Virus record (IMG/VR): IMGVR_UViG_3300046559_000466
Coordinates: 1 to 61,456 of that record
DNA from: a virus
Length of the DNA stretch: 61,456 bases
Direction: 5' to 3' (one strand)
Made by a program: the position numbers and the translations under genes. Below the pieces are notes generated by a model that did not search any database, had not been told where the DNA came from, and worked only from the letters and a program-made list of their open reading frames with translations. This document shows positions 1 to 8,572 of the stretch, one piece after another. Each line of letters opens with the position of its first letter. The first letter of the stretch is position 1.

Positions 1-150
1 GTGCCACCCCAGTACCTTACGGCGAGTACGAATACTGCCAACGTGATCAACAGTGCGGCCGATACCCTGAGGAACCAGGCTGCGAACGGAATGACCGGCC
101 CAGTGCCGATACCGGGTCTGCCTTCTACGATACCGGCGGGGCCTGGGTAA
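1..150 (+). CDS. C-terminal end of a tail gene, cut by the window edge
   Basis: An open frame runs from the first base to a TAA whose last base is also the A of the next gene's ATG (TAATG), so the two are translationally coupled. About 49 residues are visible: an Ala/Asn-rich helix-like stretch followed by a Gly/Pro-rich tail. It sits directly before a gp43-like gene, so it is probably a tail protein; it could be the N-terminal half of a split DNA-circularisation protein. That identity is inference from gene order only. Confidence 0.6.
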   Translation: MPPQYLTASTNTANVINSAADTLRNQAANGMTGPVPIPGLPSTIPAGPG

Positions 151-818
151 TGGAAAAGCCAGACGTTAAAGACGCGGACAAGATTGTTCAGCGGCTTCTG
201 CAAAAGTTGCTCACCCGCATCAGGGATAAGGGAGAGCCTGGGGTTACTGCGAGGTTCAATATTGGATGGGTGATGGCCAATTCTTCCTTCCTTCTCGCGA
301 CTGACAAGATTGGATATTCACTCGATACCTGTTTCGACCTAGTACGACAGGCGGCAGCGACTATGGCAGACATGGAAGCAGTTCGCCAATCCTTAGCCGC
401 CGAGCTACCCAAGACCCTAGGGGGAACGATCGTTAGGGACAGATCCATCCTGCTGGCTCTGGCTCAGACTGCGAAGATCATTAGCGGTATGACGTTCGTT
501 AGTCGGTCTGACGTTGAGGCGCTGATCTACTCCATACAGGCCCCCTTCAATAGTGCTGAGGAGATGGCTGCAGATACCATGGATGGTTTCGACTACCAAG
601 CAATCGTCCGGTTGCGTAGCGCCATTGTTAACCACCTCGTATCGACGAGTAGGCCTCTACCGAGTATGTTGGTCTATCAATTCACTTCTTCCCTATCGAG
701 TCTGGTCATCTCATATCGATTATACGCCGACGCGCGCCGGTATGATGAGATCAGGAAAGAGAACAAGGTGGTCCACCCCGCATTCTGCCGCTCCAGTGGG
801 CGAGCTCTGTCTCAGTGA
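150..818 (+). CDS. DNA circularisation protein N-like, C-terminal part (Mu gp43 type)
   Basis: A 222-residue, mostly helical protein whose end (ENKVVHPAF then SGRALS) resembles the C-terminus of Mu gp43/DNA circularisation proteins. In Mu-like phages that family belongs to the tail/baseplate and lies just before gp44, as here. Family members are roughly twice this length, so only the C-terminal half appears to be encoded; the N-terminal half may be the preceding gene, which overlaps the start by one base. Six bases separate it from the gp44-like gene. Confidence 0.6.
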   Translation: MEKPDVKDADKIVQRLLQKLLTRIRDKGEPGVTARFNIGWVMANSSFLLATDKIGYSLDTCFDLVRQAAATMADMEAVRQSLAAELPKTLGGTIVRDRSILLALAQTAKIISGMTFVSRSDVEALIYSIQAPFNSAEEMAADTMDGFDYQAIVRLRSAIVNHLVSTSRPLPSMLVYQFTSSLSSLVISYRLYADARRYDEIRKENKVVHPAFCRSSGRALSQ

Positions 819-824
819 GGCACT

Positions 825-2072
825 ATGGCTGACCTACCCGATAATATTCTGACTAAGCCTCCTCCAGCTCCGGCTACGGTCCCGCCCTCTCCTACGGCCA
901 AGCCTAGTGTGAGTCAGTATGAGGTCCCCAAGAGGGCGGCAGACTCTCAGATCCCCTATGAGCAGGCGACGATCGAAGTTGGTGGGATGGATTGGAAAGA
1001 TTGGGAGAGCGTATTCGTTCAGCTGAGGTGGGCCGACTCCTTTGCCTACTTTCGCTTCACTACTGTTGAGCGACAGGCTGGGGGACTATCGCAGGGGGCA
1101 ATCATCTCTCCGCAGTTTGGCCCTGGGGCTCAATGCTCGATCAACCTCGGTGGGATACCTGTGGTCGCCGGGGTTATAGAGACGAGGCAGGTCGCCTACG
1201 ACGCGAACCGACATGGCGTCGAGCTTCAGGGCAAGAGCCTCACATCTGTCGTAGCGAGGAGCAGCGTCAACACCAAGAGCGGCAGCTTCGACGGGATGAC
1301 GTGGCTCCAGGTCGCGCAGAAGGTAGTCTCTCCCTACCCTACCAAGATCATTCCTATTGGGACGCTCAATAGTACTCCCTTCGATAAGCTGCAGAACCAG
1401 ACGGGTGAACACATCTGGGACTTCCTGGAGAGGACTGCGAGACCGAGGGGGATCATTCTTGGGAGTGACAGCTTCGGCAACTTCCTTGCTATCGGGGACC
1501 ACTCCGCCCCCGTACTCAATACCCAGCTGATCGAGGGACAGAACATCAAAAAGATGCAGTGCGTGATCCACAAGGACGAGGTCTATGCCCAGTATAACGT
1601 TACGGCGCAGGCACCGGCGAGCGACGATAATGCCTATACTAAGGCGAGCGAGCTAGAGGGCCGCTGGAGTGGTACGGGGATACTCAATAGCGTGCTGATC
1701 ACCCCCGCAGAGCAACCGGTGAAGACCGAGGCTGAGGTGACAGATCGAGCTAAGAACGAGGCGCTGTGGCACGAGGGTCCCGTTATCCAAGTCACCGTTA
1801 CTGTCCAGGGGTGGTTTAGAGACGACGAGAATATCTGGTGGCCTGGGGACAACGTCTTCGTCTACTCGCCAATGTGCCCGCTTAACATGATGATGAAGAT
1901 CCAGACGGCGACGTTCACCCAGGACAACAATAACGGTACAGAGACGACGCTTGAACTCAAGCAGCCGTGGGCCCTGAAGGATAACGCCCAGCTCAACCCA
2001 GGTTCGATGAGTACGAACACGACGATGCCCGCCCAGGATAATCCTAACGGGACTAGTGTAGAGCCACACTAG
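825..2072 (+). CDS. Baseplate hub protein, Mu gp44 (P) type
   Basis: 415 residues. After a Pro-rich N-terminus (about residues 1-45) the body carries features of the gp44/late-control-D class hub: VGGMDWKDWESV near the start of the hub domain, GKSLTSVVARSS in the middle and DNVFVYSPMCPLNM late. The position between gp43-like and gp45-like genes fits. In the virion this protein should form the hub at the tail tip that carries the spike. The last 25 residues are low-complexity Asn/Thr/Pro. A GGAGGAAG ribosome site for the next gene follows the stop. Confidence 0.8.
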   Translation: MADLPDNILTKPPPAPATVPPSPTAKPSVSQYEVPKRAADSQIPYEQATIEVGGMDWKDWESVFVQLRWADSFAYFRFTTVERQAGGLSQGAIISPQFGPGAQCSINLGGIPVVAGVIETRQVAYDANRHGVELQGKSLTSVVARSSVNTKSGSFDGMTWLQVAQKVVSPYPTKIIPIGTLNSTPFDKLQNQTGEHIWDFLERTARPRGIILGSDSFGNFLAIGDHSAPVLNTQLIEGQNIKKMQCVIHKDEVYAQYNVTAQAPASDDNAYTKASELEGRWSGTGILNSVLITPAEQPVKTEAEVTDRAKNEALWHEGPVIQVTVTVQGWFRDDENIWWPGDNVFVYSPMCPLNMMMKIQTATFTQDNNNGTETTLELKQPWALKDNAQLNPGSMSTNTTMPAQDNPNGTSVEPH

Positions 2073-2084
2073 GGAGGAAGACCT

Positions 2085-2888
2085 ATGCACCGCGCGACTC
2101 CTATCGGCACCTCGCTGCGCGCCTTCGCCGCCGGGGGCTCCCGCTCGACCATCCCAGAAGTGAATGACAAGACGCAGATGCAGGAGACCCAGGGCAACTT
2201 CCATGCTAACGAGCAGAGGAAGAATATAGAGGCTCCGCAGAATTACGGCTTCACTAGCGTCGTAATGGACGCCACCAAGGATAAGGCGGGCAAGATACTC
2301 GCCTGCGCAGAGAGCTTCGTTCAGTTTATGGGTGGCAATAAATCTTTCCCGGTAATGGGGAATATGGACGACCGCCGCCACCGGCTCAAGGAGCTCGAGA
2401 AGGGCGATGTGGCCCTGTTCCGCACCGTCGCCGACAAGCTGCAGATGCACTTCTCTGGCGACGGCGGCTTCATGACCGGTCCGAGGGACAAGATGCTGCG
2501 GATGCACCTGCTTGATGAGGATAGCGAGAAGCAGGACCAGCAGCAGCAGGGAGGCTCTCAGAAAGATGCGGGCCCGGAGCAGCAGGCAGGAGACGGAGGG
2601 TCCTCTGGAGGAGGAGGCCAGCAGGGAGGCCAGCAGCAGGCACCGAAGGGCCAGAAGGCGCGGTATAAGGACGGCCTCAAGTCCTATCGCTTTATCGAGG
2701 TAACCAAGGACAAGACACGCATGGGCGGGACCAACTGCCATATGGACCTCGACGATAAGAACACGTACGTCCACGTCCAGGGGAACGACAAGCACGTCTA
2801 CCTTGGTGCCGAGGCGACTAAGGCGAAGTTTGCCTATGTCGTTACGACTGGCGGACCCTGCGTCAATACTAAGGGAAAGATTGGGTAA
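2085..2888 (+). CDS. Baseplate spike/assembly protein, Mu gp45 (gpV) type
   Basis: 267 residues. The N-terminal part (FTSVVMDATKDKAGKILACAE, residues about 45-65) and the following VALFRTVADKLQMH stretch match the gp45-type baseplate protein V layout, with the spike-forming segment at the C-terminus. Residues about 145-195 form a Gln/Gly-rich, low-complexity linker not expected in the compact spike fold; it separates the OB-like part from the C-terminal spike. Good ribosome site (GGAGGAAG) nine bases before the ATG. Membrane-piercing role inferred from family. Confidence 0.75.
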   Translation: MHRATPIGTSLRAFAAGGSRSTIPEVNDKTQMQETQGNFHANEQRKNIEAPQNYGFTSVVMDATKDKAGKILACAESFVQFMGGNKSFPVMGNMDDRRHRLKELEKGDVALFRTVADKLQMHFSGDGGFMTGPRDKMLRMHLLDEDSEKQDQQQQGGSQKDAGPEQQAGDGGSSGGGGQQGGQQQAPKGQKARYKDGLKSYRFIEVTKDKTRMGGTNCHMDLDDKNTYVHVQGNDKHVYLGAEATKAKFAYVVTTGGPCVNTKGKIG

Positions 2889-2889
2889 G

Positions 2890-3414
2890 ATGCCCACCCA
2901 GATCGTTCAACGGGTCCCCGACGTTCGTCTCGTTCAGAACGTCTACTTCCCCAAGTATTCGGTCACTCTCGACTGGAGCTTGACGGATAACGGAACTCTG
3001 GATGATACCCAGGCCCTGGCGACCGCCGTCTGCGTGGCGCTTGGCACTAACTCTCTAGCCGATATTGACGACCGCCTGCCAGACCCAGATAGTACGGACC
3101 GCCAGGGGTGGTGGGGAGACATGGACGCCGAGGAGATCTGGAAGGGTTGGCCGATCGGCTGCAAGATATGGTTGGAGAGCCGCAGCGCCGTCGAGTCGAG
3201 AGAGTCGATGTGGGGAGCGACCCAGACGCGGGTTATGAATTATATCCGCGACTCAATGCAGGCCTTTGTCGACCATAAGATCGCCACCCAGTTCGCGTTA
3301 CTTTCGACAAGGGTTGACAAGCAGCGCATCGATGTAGGCGTGCGCCTCTATCGCGGTCCCAAGGCGGCCGTAGACCTGATGTACCAACTGCTCTGGCAGG
3401 AGATTAGAGCCTAA
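2890..3414 (+). CDS. Baseplate protein, Mu gp46 type
   Basis: 174 residues starting at MPTQIVQRVPDVRLV. Features typical of gp46 are visible: DRQGWWGD near residue 75, IGCKIWLE near residue 95, and a C-terminal GPKAAVDLMYQLLW. It lies one base after the gp45-like stop and its TAA overlaps the next ATG (TAATG). A longer upstream extension of the frame exists but overlaps the gp45-like gene, so the ATG at 2890 was chosen. Role: wedge component of the contractile-tail baseplate. Confidence 0.8.
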   Translation: MPTQIVQRVPDVRLVQNVYFPKYSVTLDWSLTDNGTLDDTQALATAVCVALGTNSLADIDDRLPDPDSTDRQGWWGDMDAEEIWKGWPIGCKIWLESRSAVESRESMWGATQTRVMNYIRDSMQAFVDHKIATQFALLSTRVDKQRIDVGVRLYRGPKAAVDLMYQLLWQEIRA

Positions 3415-4493
3415 TGCCCTGGTCAACCCCAACTCTCAAGGAAGTGCGTTCCTTTGTCAGGGACTCTATCCACGGTACCCTTCCTGGTAGCGATGCGTCT
3501 GTACCCAATAGCGTGCTGCGCGTGCTCAGTGACGCCCAGGGCGCGCTGTGCTTTCTGACCTTGGAGTATATCGATTGGCTGGCACTTCAACTCTTACCGG
3601 ATACAGCGGAGACCGAGTGGCTGGATCGCCATGGCCAGATCTGGCTGGTCAATGCCGACGGGACGACGGGAAGGAAGCTCGCCACGTTGTCAGTCGGCAC
3701 CGTGCTGGTGACGGGACCCCCAGAGGGGGCCACCGTCCCCTTGGCCTCCCAAGTCACCGACGGCTTCACTGTGTTCGAGACGACCGCTCCGGTTACCGTT
3801 ACTGATCAGCCGACTCCCGTGCCCATCAGGTCCCTGACACCAGGGACGATCACCAACCTCGACCCTGGCACTTACGTCAGCTTCATTGTGACGCCTCCCC
3901 TCGTAGAGACCGTCTGCGTGGTTGATACCCTCCAGGGCGGCACTGACCAGGAGACCGACGACGAGCTTCGCTATCGTGTCATCGAGCGCATCCAGCAGCC
4001 GCCGATGGGTGGCGACCAGGTGGACTATGTTCATTGGGCGCTGATGGTGCCTGGCGTGACCCGGGCCTGGTGCTACCCACTCGAGATGGGGATCGGTACC
4101 GTTACCGTTAGGTTCATGTGCGACGACCTGCGTGCCCTGGAGAATGATGGCTTTCCACTAGATGAGGACGTGCAGACTGTAACCCAGTTCATCGATAACG
4201 TGAGGCCGGTCACCGTAAAGGACTTCTTTGTTGAGGCTCCTCTGCGCTTCCCGATCAACTTAAAGATCATCAACCTGTCTCCTGACGACGTACCAACTCG
4301 CGCCAGCATTGAGAAGTCAGTCATTGCTATGTTCATGGAGCGCGCTAAGCCGGGGCAAGAGATTTACCGCTCATGGGTTTCGGAGGCAATCTCGGAGGCT
4401 CCTGGAGTTGACCACTTCGATCTTCAGTACGAGAACACAACCATGCCGTCGAATGGGTATATACCCATCGTCGGCACTATCTCCTACGGCTGA
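3414..4493 (+). CDS. Baseplate J-like wedge protein, Mu gp47 type
   Basis: 359 residues, close to the usual length of gp47/J. Diagnostic stretches are TEWLDRHGQIW (about residues 65-75), the beta-rich region with GTVLVTGPPEGATVP, the GGTDQETDDELRYRVIERIQ segment (about 178-197) and PMGGDQVDYVHWA. These match the baseplate J family. Start overlaps the gp46-like stop (TAATG). Downstream, in Mu, gp48 would follow directly; here gp48 is instead found at the end of the large fibre protein 8 kb away. Confidence 0.88.
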   Translation: MPWSTPTLKEVRSFVRDSIHGTLPGSDASVPNSVLRVLSDAQGALCFLTLEYIDWLALQLLPDTAETEWLDRHGQIWLVNADGTTGRKLATLSVGTVLVTGPPEGATVPLASQVTDGFTVFETTAPVTVTDQPTPVPIRSLTPGTITNLDPGTYVSFIVTPPLVETVCVVDTLQGGTDQETDDELRYRVIERIQQPPMGGDQVDYVHWALMVPGVTRAWCYPLEMGIGTVTVRFMCDDLRALENDGFPLDEDVQTVTQFIDNVRPVTVKDFFVEAPLRFPINLKIINLSPDDVPTRASIEKSVIAMFMERAKPGQEIYRSWVSEAISEAPGVDHFDLQYENTTMPSNGYIPIVGTISYG

Positions 4494-4508
4494 CGGGGAA
4501 GACCCACC

Positions 4509-5948
4509 ATGAAATATCAAGCGCCATATGGCATCCTCGATCCTAATGCCCCGTACATCAATGGCGATCCGTCTCAGGGTCGCCCTGGGTCGATCCCGCC
4601 CGCTGCCGCATTCGAGCAGCCGATGCGCGAGCTCGCCCAGTGCATCACTGGTTGCGGCTTGACGCCCTCCGATACCGATCTGACACAGATGTGGCAGGCG
4701 CTACAGATTGGTCCGTGGATCAATGAGTACGGGGTCGATACGGGGTCTGCCAATGTCTACTCTGCCTCGATTACTCCGGTGCCTACGCAATTGTACGTTG
4801 GGATGCGGGTGGCAGTGAAGATCGGCAACGCCAATACCGGACCATCGACATTCAACTGTAACTCGCTGGGTGCCCACGCCGTTCGGCGCGCAACTGGTGC
4901 AGACCTCGTATCGGGGGACTTACGGGCGGGTCAGATAGCCTATCTTGTTTTTGATGGTGCGTACTGGCAGGTCATCAACTTCTTGGGCTTTCAGTCTGAT
5001 ACAACGGTCAATAACTTTACCCTTAAGATCCCCTTCTCGACGGATACGGGCGCGGTCAATAATATTGTCGGTATCTTTAACCCGCACATTACAATTATGT
5101 CTGCGGGTGACCCGTTCCTGGTCAAGGTGATGAATACTAATACCGGGCCGGTCACCATCAAGATGGACGGCCTGGCCGCCGTGCAGTTGGTGTGGCCGGA
5201 CCAGAGCCAGCTCACTGCAGGGCAGATCGTTACTGGCGGCCTGATCTTCTGCGTATTCGATGGGATAAAGATGCAGTTGATGACTGTCATCAATGGCGGA
5301 GGCGGAGGCCCCCCGGCAATAACTGGGGGTGTCCCTGGTACAATTGATTTGTGGCCAACCGACGTACCGCCATCTGGCGCATATGAGTGTAACGGTCAGG
5401 CGCTGTCTCGGGTGACTGACTCGCGGCTGTTTGGCATTATTGGGGTACGCTACGGAGCGCCTGATCCCAATACATTTAAAGTGCCGGACTTCCGTGGTCA
5501 ATTCATTCGGGGCTGGAGCCATGGTAGCGGGGTTGACCCAGATGCCGCGACCCGCACAGATCGAGGCGACGGAGTTGCGGGAGACCACGTTGGTACTAAG
5601 CAGACCTCACAGGTTCAGTCGCATACGCATATGTTTCCTGCCGGCGGTGTGACGATCGATTTTGGAAACCCGCGTCAAGGAAATCCAGCCACCGGAGCCT
5701 ATGTTATTGACTCTACCGTTGCGCCGCCGAACGACAAGATTGATCTTGGCTCGCTGCTAGGGATGGCCGTCAAGATCAATGGTACTCCAGATCTCGGAGG
5801 CATTAACCTTCCAGACACCAGGGGAGCCTCGAGCGTGGCTATCGCCAACCGTATCACTGGCCTTCCGATTACTGGATCGCTCGCGACGACCGGTGGTGCA
5901 GAGACGAGGCCGGTCAACATTAATATGATGGCTATCATTTGGCGGTGA
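4509..5948 (+). CDS. Tail fibre protein with C-terminal collar domain
   Basis: 479 residues. The last 200 residues contain a phage tail-collar domain: WPTDVPPSGAYECNGQALSR, then YGAPDPNTFKVPDFRGQFIRG and SHTHMFP, the classic fold-defining strings. The N-terminal half is beta-rich with repeated NTGPSTFN / NTGPVTIKMDG units, typical of a fibre shaft. It follows the gp47-like gene after a GGGGAAG ribosome site. Function inferred: receptor-binding tail fibre anchored at the baseplate. Confidence 0.85.
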   Translation: MKYQAPYGILDPNAPYINGDPSQGRPGSIPPAAAFEQPMRELAQCITGCGLTPSDTDLTQMWQALQIGPWINEYGVDTGSANVYSASITPVPTQLYVGMRVAVKIGNANTGPSTFNCNSLGAHAVRRATGADLVSGDLRAGQIAYLVFDGAYWQVINFLGFQSDTTVNNFTLKIPFSTDTGAVNNIVGIFNPHITIMSAGDPFLVKVMNTNTGPVTIKMDGLAAVQLVWPDQSQLTAGQIVTGGLIFCVFDGIKMQLMTVINGGGGGPPAITGGVPGTIDLWPTDVPPSGAYECNGQALSRVTDSRLFGIIGVRYGAPDPNTFKVPDFRGQFIRGWSHGSGVDPDAATRTDRGDGVAGDHVGTKQTSQVQSHTHMFPAGGVTIDFGNPRQGNPATGAYVIDSTVAPPNDKIDLGSLLGMAVKINGTPDLGGINLPDTRGASSVAIANRITGLPITGSLATTGGAETRPVNINMMAIIWR

Positions 5949-5952
5949 GCAA

Positions 5953-6333
5953 ATGACGACCCAGCTTCTCGCTATACCCTTCTGCACCGTAGTAGTGGTG
6001 GTCTACACCAATGAGGATTGGTTGGATACACTTGCGTACTATGACGTCTCCGGGTCCCCCATTGACCTCTCTGGCATCGACTTCCAGCTTGAGATGCGTG
6101 CATCAGCCGAGGACGTAACCGCGCTCATCAACATCAGTAACAATCCCTACGATGACCCCGCAGACGGCAAGATCGGTATCGTTAGCAATCAGTTTGCCAT
6201 CAATGTACCGATATCTAAGATGTCGCGCATCCCAAAGGGTGACTATGTGCTCGATGCCGTAGGCCGTGCGGATGGGATGCAGCGCGTCATCATGAACGGG
6301 ACGATATCTGTGGTCCAGGGAGTAACCCGATGA
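5953..6333 (+). CDS. Small beta-rich tail-fibre-associated protein
   Basis: 126 residues with no family I can name. It is predicted from composition to be beta-rich (YDVSGSPIDLSGIDFQLEMR; VPISKMSRIPKGDYVLDAVG). The pattern resembles small proteins found among fibre genes in Mu-like phages of Alphaproteobacteria. It starts four bases after the collar fibre and ends in an ATGA overlap with the next gene, which places it in the same transcript. Possibly a fibre connector; this is inference. Confidence 0.7.
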   Translation: MTTQLLAIPFCTVVVVVYTNEDWLDTLAYYDVSGSPIDLSGIDFQLEMRASAEDVTALINISNNPYDDPADGKIGIVSNQFAINVPISKMSRIPKGDYVLDAVGRADGMQRVIMNGTISVVQGVTR

Positions 6334-6800
6334 CGATAGTCCAGCTTACGGTCGTACAGGGTATTGCTCTCCAGCCCGGACCTCCTGGCCAGGACGGTGC
6401 GCAGGGACCTCCCGGGCAGATCGTTGCGCTTGATGTGATGCGCGGCTGGACTACGCTGCAGTATTTTGTGCCGCAAGATATCGCCTATGCGGTAAGCGGC
6501 ACGACGGTGTGGGATACTAGGCAGTCGCCGAGCGCGCGGCTGGCGATGGTCGGTGGCAACTCCGCAATGGGGTCGCCGATGAATGTGGTCGAGGGCGCCT
6601 ACTACGCGCTGCGCATCGTCCAAGACCCGGTCACTCCACGCGTGCTCACTTGGCAAACGGGTCCGTATCATTGGCCGGGCGGTGCGGCTGCCGCGGTTGC
6701 GCCGTCGAACGTTGCTGGTGCAATCGATATTTTCCATTTCAGGGGAGCTCAGGGGAACGTGCTCGAATTTATTGGCGCGCAACTCAACATCAAGGCGTGA
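6330..6800 (+). CDS. Small fibre protein with short collagen-like segment
   Basis: 156 residues. Residues about 15-30 (PGPPGQDGAQGPPGQ) are a run of Gly-X-Y triplets, the collagen-like shaft element common in phage fibres. The remaining residues are Ala/Val-rich and contain WQTGPYHWPGG and a C-terminal FHFRGAQGNVLEFIG. Coupled to the preceding gene by ATGA. Likely a trimeric fibre or fibre-tip component. Exact partner unknown. Confidence 0.72.
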   Translation: MTIVQLTVVQGIALQPGPPGQDGAQGPPGQIVALDVMRGWTTLQYFVPQDIAYAVSGTTVWDTRQSPSARLAMVGGNSAMGSPMNVVEGAYYALRIVQDPVTPRVLTWQTGPYHWPGGAAAAVAPSNVAGAIDIFHFRGAQGNVLEFIGAQLNIKA

Positions 6801-6804
6801 TACC

Positions 6805-7857
6805 GTGTTCCACGTCAAAGCAATGGTTGGGCCGTTTCAGCGCGGGTGGGTGATCCCGAATGCGCTGCCACTCGTTGGCGGCTCACCCGTTCTCGGTATG
6901 CCCGCGCTTCAGTCGGTGCAACCTGGGTCATATTCACAAGTGGTACCCGGCACCGTCAACTTTCCGGTCCCGAACTATAATACGCTCACGGTGACGGTCG
7001 AGGGTGCAGGCGGCGGTGGTTCGTCGGACGTCGTTACGGTATCGGCAGGCGGCGGGGGTACGTCCTCGTTTGCGTCCAGTACGGCGCTGAGCGCGACTGG
7101 AGGACTCGCCGGTATCGGCCCAGTCCCTCCAGATCAAAGCGGAAGCGGTGGGAGCGGCAGTATCGTCACGACGGGCGGTGGCGGACTGGGCGGGAGTGGC
7201 ATCATCGGCGGGGCTGGCGGTACCGCCTCATTTCCCCCCGGTACTTATGGCTTCATGGTACCAACTTATACGGTGCTCACAGTCGATGTGGCTGCAGGTG
7301 GCGGTGGCGCGACTGATGGGAGTTTCGTTGGACAGAATGGCAATCCCAGCATATTTCCTTCCGTTACTGCAAATGGCGGCGGAGGCTGCGATCCTCAGCA
7401 CCTTCCGTCAGTGCCTGGTGGCGGTAGCGGCGGAACGGTGACGACCGGCGGTGGTGGAGCTGGGAGCCCTACTGGCTCGGCTAACGGCGTTCCCCAGTAC
7501 AACGGTGCTGCAGGTGGTCGTGTCGCCCAAGCGTTTACAGCGGGTGCCCTGGCTGTCGGAGGCTACATAACAGTCGTCATCGGCTCTGGTGGCCTCGACG
7601 GCGGTCGCCCCGTTCAGAACTCTGGCAACGGTTGGGTCAATATCTCATGGACCTACTCCCCGGCGCAACCGGCAGCCTACTATAACGGAAGTAAGGGAGG
7701 TCGCGTCACCAAGACGTGGCTACCGACTGATGCGGGCGCACCAGTGCCCGGCACTAATATCCTGTTGATGGTCGGTGCAGGTGGGGTGGGCGCCGTTACT
7801 CCGCTTGGACCGGCGCAACCAGGTGCAAACGGGAGAGCTAATATTTCGTGGTCATGA
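6805..7857 (+). CDS. Glycine-rich tail fibre protein
   Basis: 350 residues from a GTG start that has AAGGCG upstream; an in-frame ATG at 6823 is the alternative. Two repeats begin PGTVNFPVPNYNTLTVTVEG and PGTYGFMVPTYTVLTVDVAA, each followed by poly-Gly loops. This arrangement matches glycine-rich receptor-binding domains at the tips of fibres, where polyglycine-type loops vary. A third copy of the same unit opens the large protein at 8573. Codon usage and GC are a little below the rest of the window. Confidence 0.72.
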   Translation: MFHVKAMVGPFQRGWVIPNALPLVGGSPVLGMPALQSVQPGSYSQVVPGTVNFPVPNYNTLTVTVEGAGGGGSSDVVTVSAGGGGTSSFASSTALSATGGLAGIGPVPPDQSGSGGSGSIVTTGGGGLGGSGIIGGAGGTASFPPGTYGFMVPTYTVLTVDVAAGGGGATDGSFVGQNGNPSIFPSVTANGGGGCDPQHLPSVPGGGSGGTVTTGGGGAGSPTGSANGVPQYNGAAGGRVAQAFTAGALAVGGYITVVIGSGGLDGGRPVQNSGNGWVNISWTYSPAQPAAYYNGSKGGRVTKTWLPTDAGAPVPGTNILLMVGAGGVGAVTPLGPAQPGANGRANISWS

Positions 7858-7870
7858 AAGGAACCAAAAT

Positions 7871-8173
7871 ATGGCAGACGACGACAAGGCAAAGCCGCTT
7901 CCTCCTGGCGTGACGATGAACCCGGACGGAACGATCTATCACTACGGCAATACGGTGCGCATGGATCGCATGACTATGCCAAAGAACAATGGGCAGTTCG
8001 CTTGGGTCGTCTATGCACTAGTCCCTACGCAAGCCGGCGAGCACCCGACGGATGGTATTGGGGGGACGACGGAGCCTGCCGTCTGGGTACAGCAGGGTAT
8101 GGGCGAAGAGGCAGATGCAGCAGCGCTGTGCTCCCAGCTCTCGGGTATCAAGGCAACGGCAGTGGAGGAATGA
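7871..8173 (+). CDS. Hypothetical small protein in fibre cluster
   Basis: 100 residues, start supported by AAAGGAA ten bases before the ATG. Contains GVTMNPDGTIYHYGNTVR and a C-terminal acidic stretch. No recognised domain. Lies between two fibre genes in the same orientation with short gaps, so co-expression with late genes is likely. Confidence 0.65.
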   Translation: MADDDKAKPLPPGVTMNPDGTIYHYGNTVRMDRMTMPKNNGQFAWVVYALVPTQAGEHPTDGIGGTTEPAVWVQQGMGEEADAAALCSQLSGIKATAVEE

Positions 8174-8176
8174 GAT

Positions 8177-8557
8177 ATGGCAAACGTGGTTGGCGACTAC
8201 GCGCTGGACAACGGTCTTAACGCGATCAAGACCTATGCCACGCACATCTATCTTTGTACACAGGACCCCCTGACGTTCACCGACGCGACCTCGACCTACG
8301 CACTGGGTAACAAGAACTTCGGTGCGGGAGGCTGCTTTGGCGCATCGGGTGCTGGCTCGCCAAACGGCAGGCAGATCGCCTCGACGCCGATTACGGACGG
8401 GACCGTTACCGGCACAGCGACGGCGTCGAAGTGGGCCGCGGTCGATAGCGTCAACTCGCGCCTGCTGGCAAACGGTTCGCTCTCGGCCTCGCAAGCGGTG
8501 ACGGCGGGCAATACGTTCACGCTGGCGAGCTTCCTGATCCGGCTGCCGAACCAGTAA
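8177..8557 (+). CDS. Phage structural protein, fibre-associated
   Basis: 126 residues beginning MANVVGDYALDNGLNAI, rich in Thr, Ala and Gly, with a predicted beta character (SKWAAVDSVNSRLLANGSLS). The pattern of a short YAL-helix followed by 'IYLCTQDP' resembles small structural proteins that accompany fibre genes in Rhizobiales phages, which is family memory rather than a search result. Three bases downstream of the preceding gene. Confidence 0.65.
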   Translation: MANVVGDYALDNGLNAIKTYATHIYLCTQDPLTFTDATSTYALGNKNFGAGGCFGASGAGSPNGRQIASTPITDGTVTGTATASKWAAVDSVNSRLLANGSLSASQAVTAGNTFTLASFLIRLPNQ

Positions 8558-8572
8558 AACTCTAGGCGCCAG

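Noticed and set aside
1653-2897. 414-codon minus-strand frame under the gp44/gp45 genes
   Set aside because: Shadow of two clear baseplate genes; Leu/Arg-rich nonsense.
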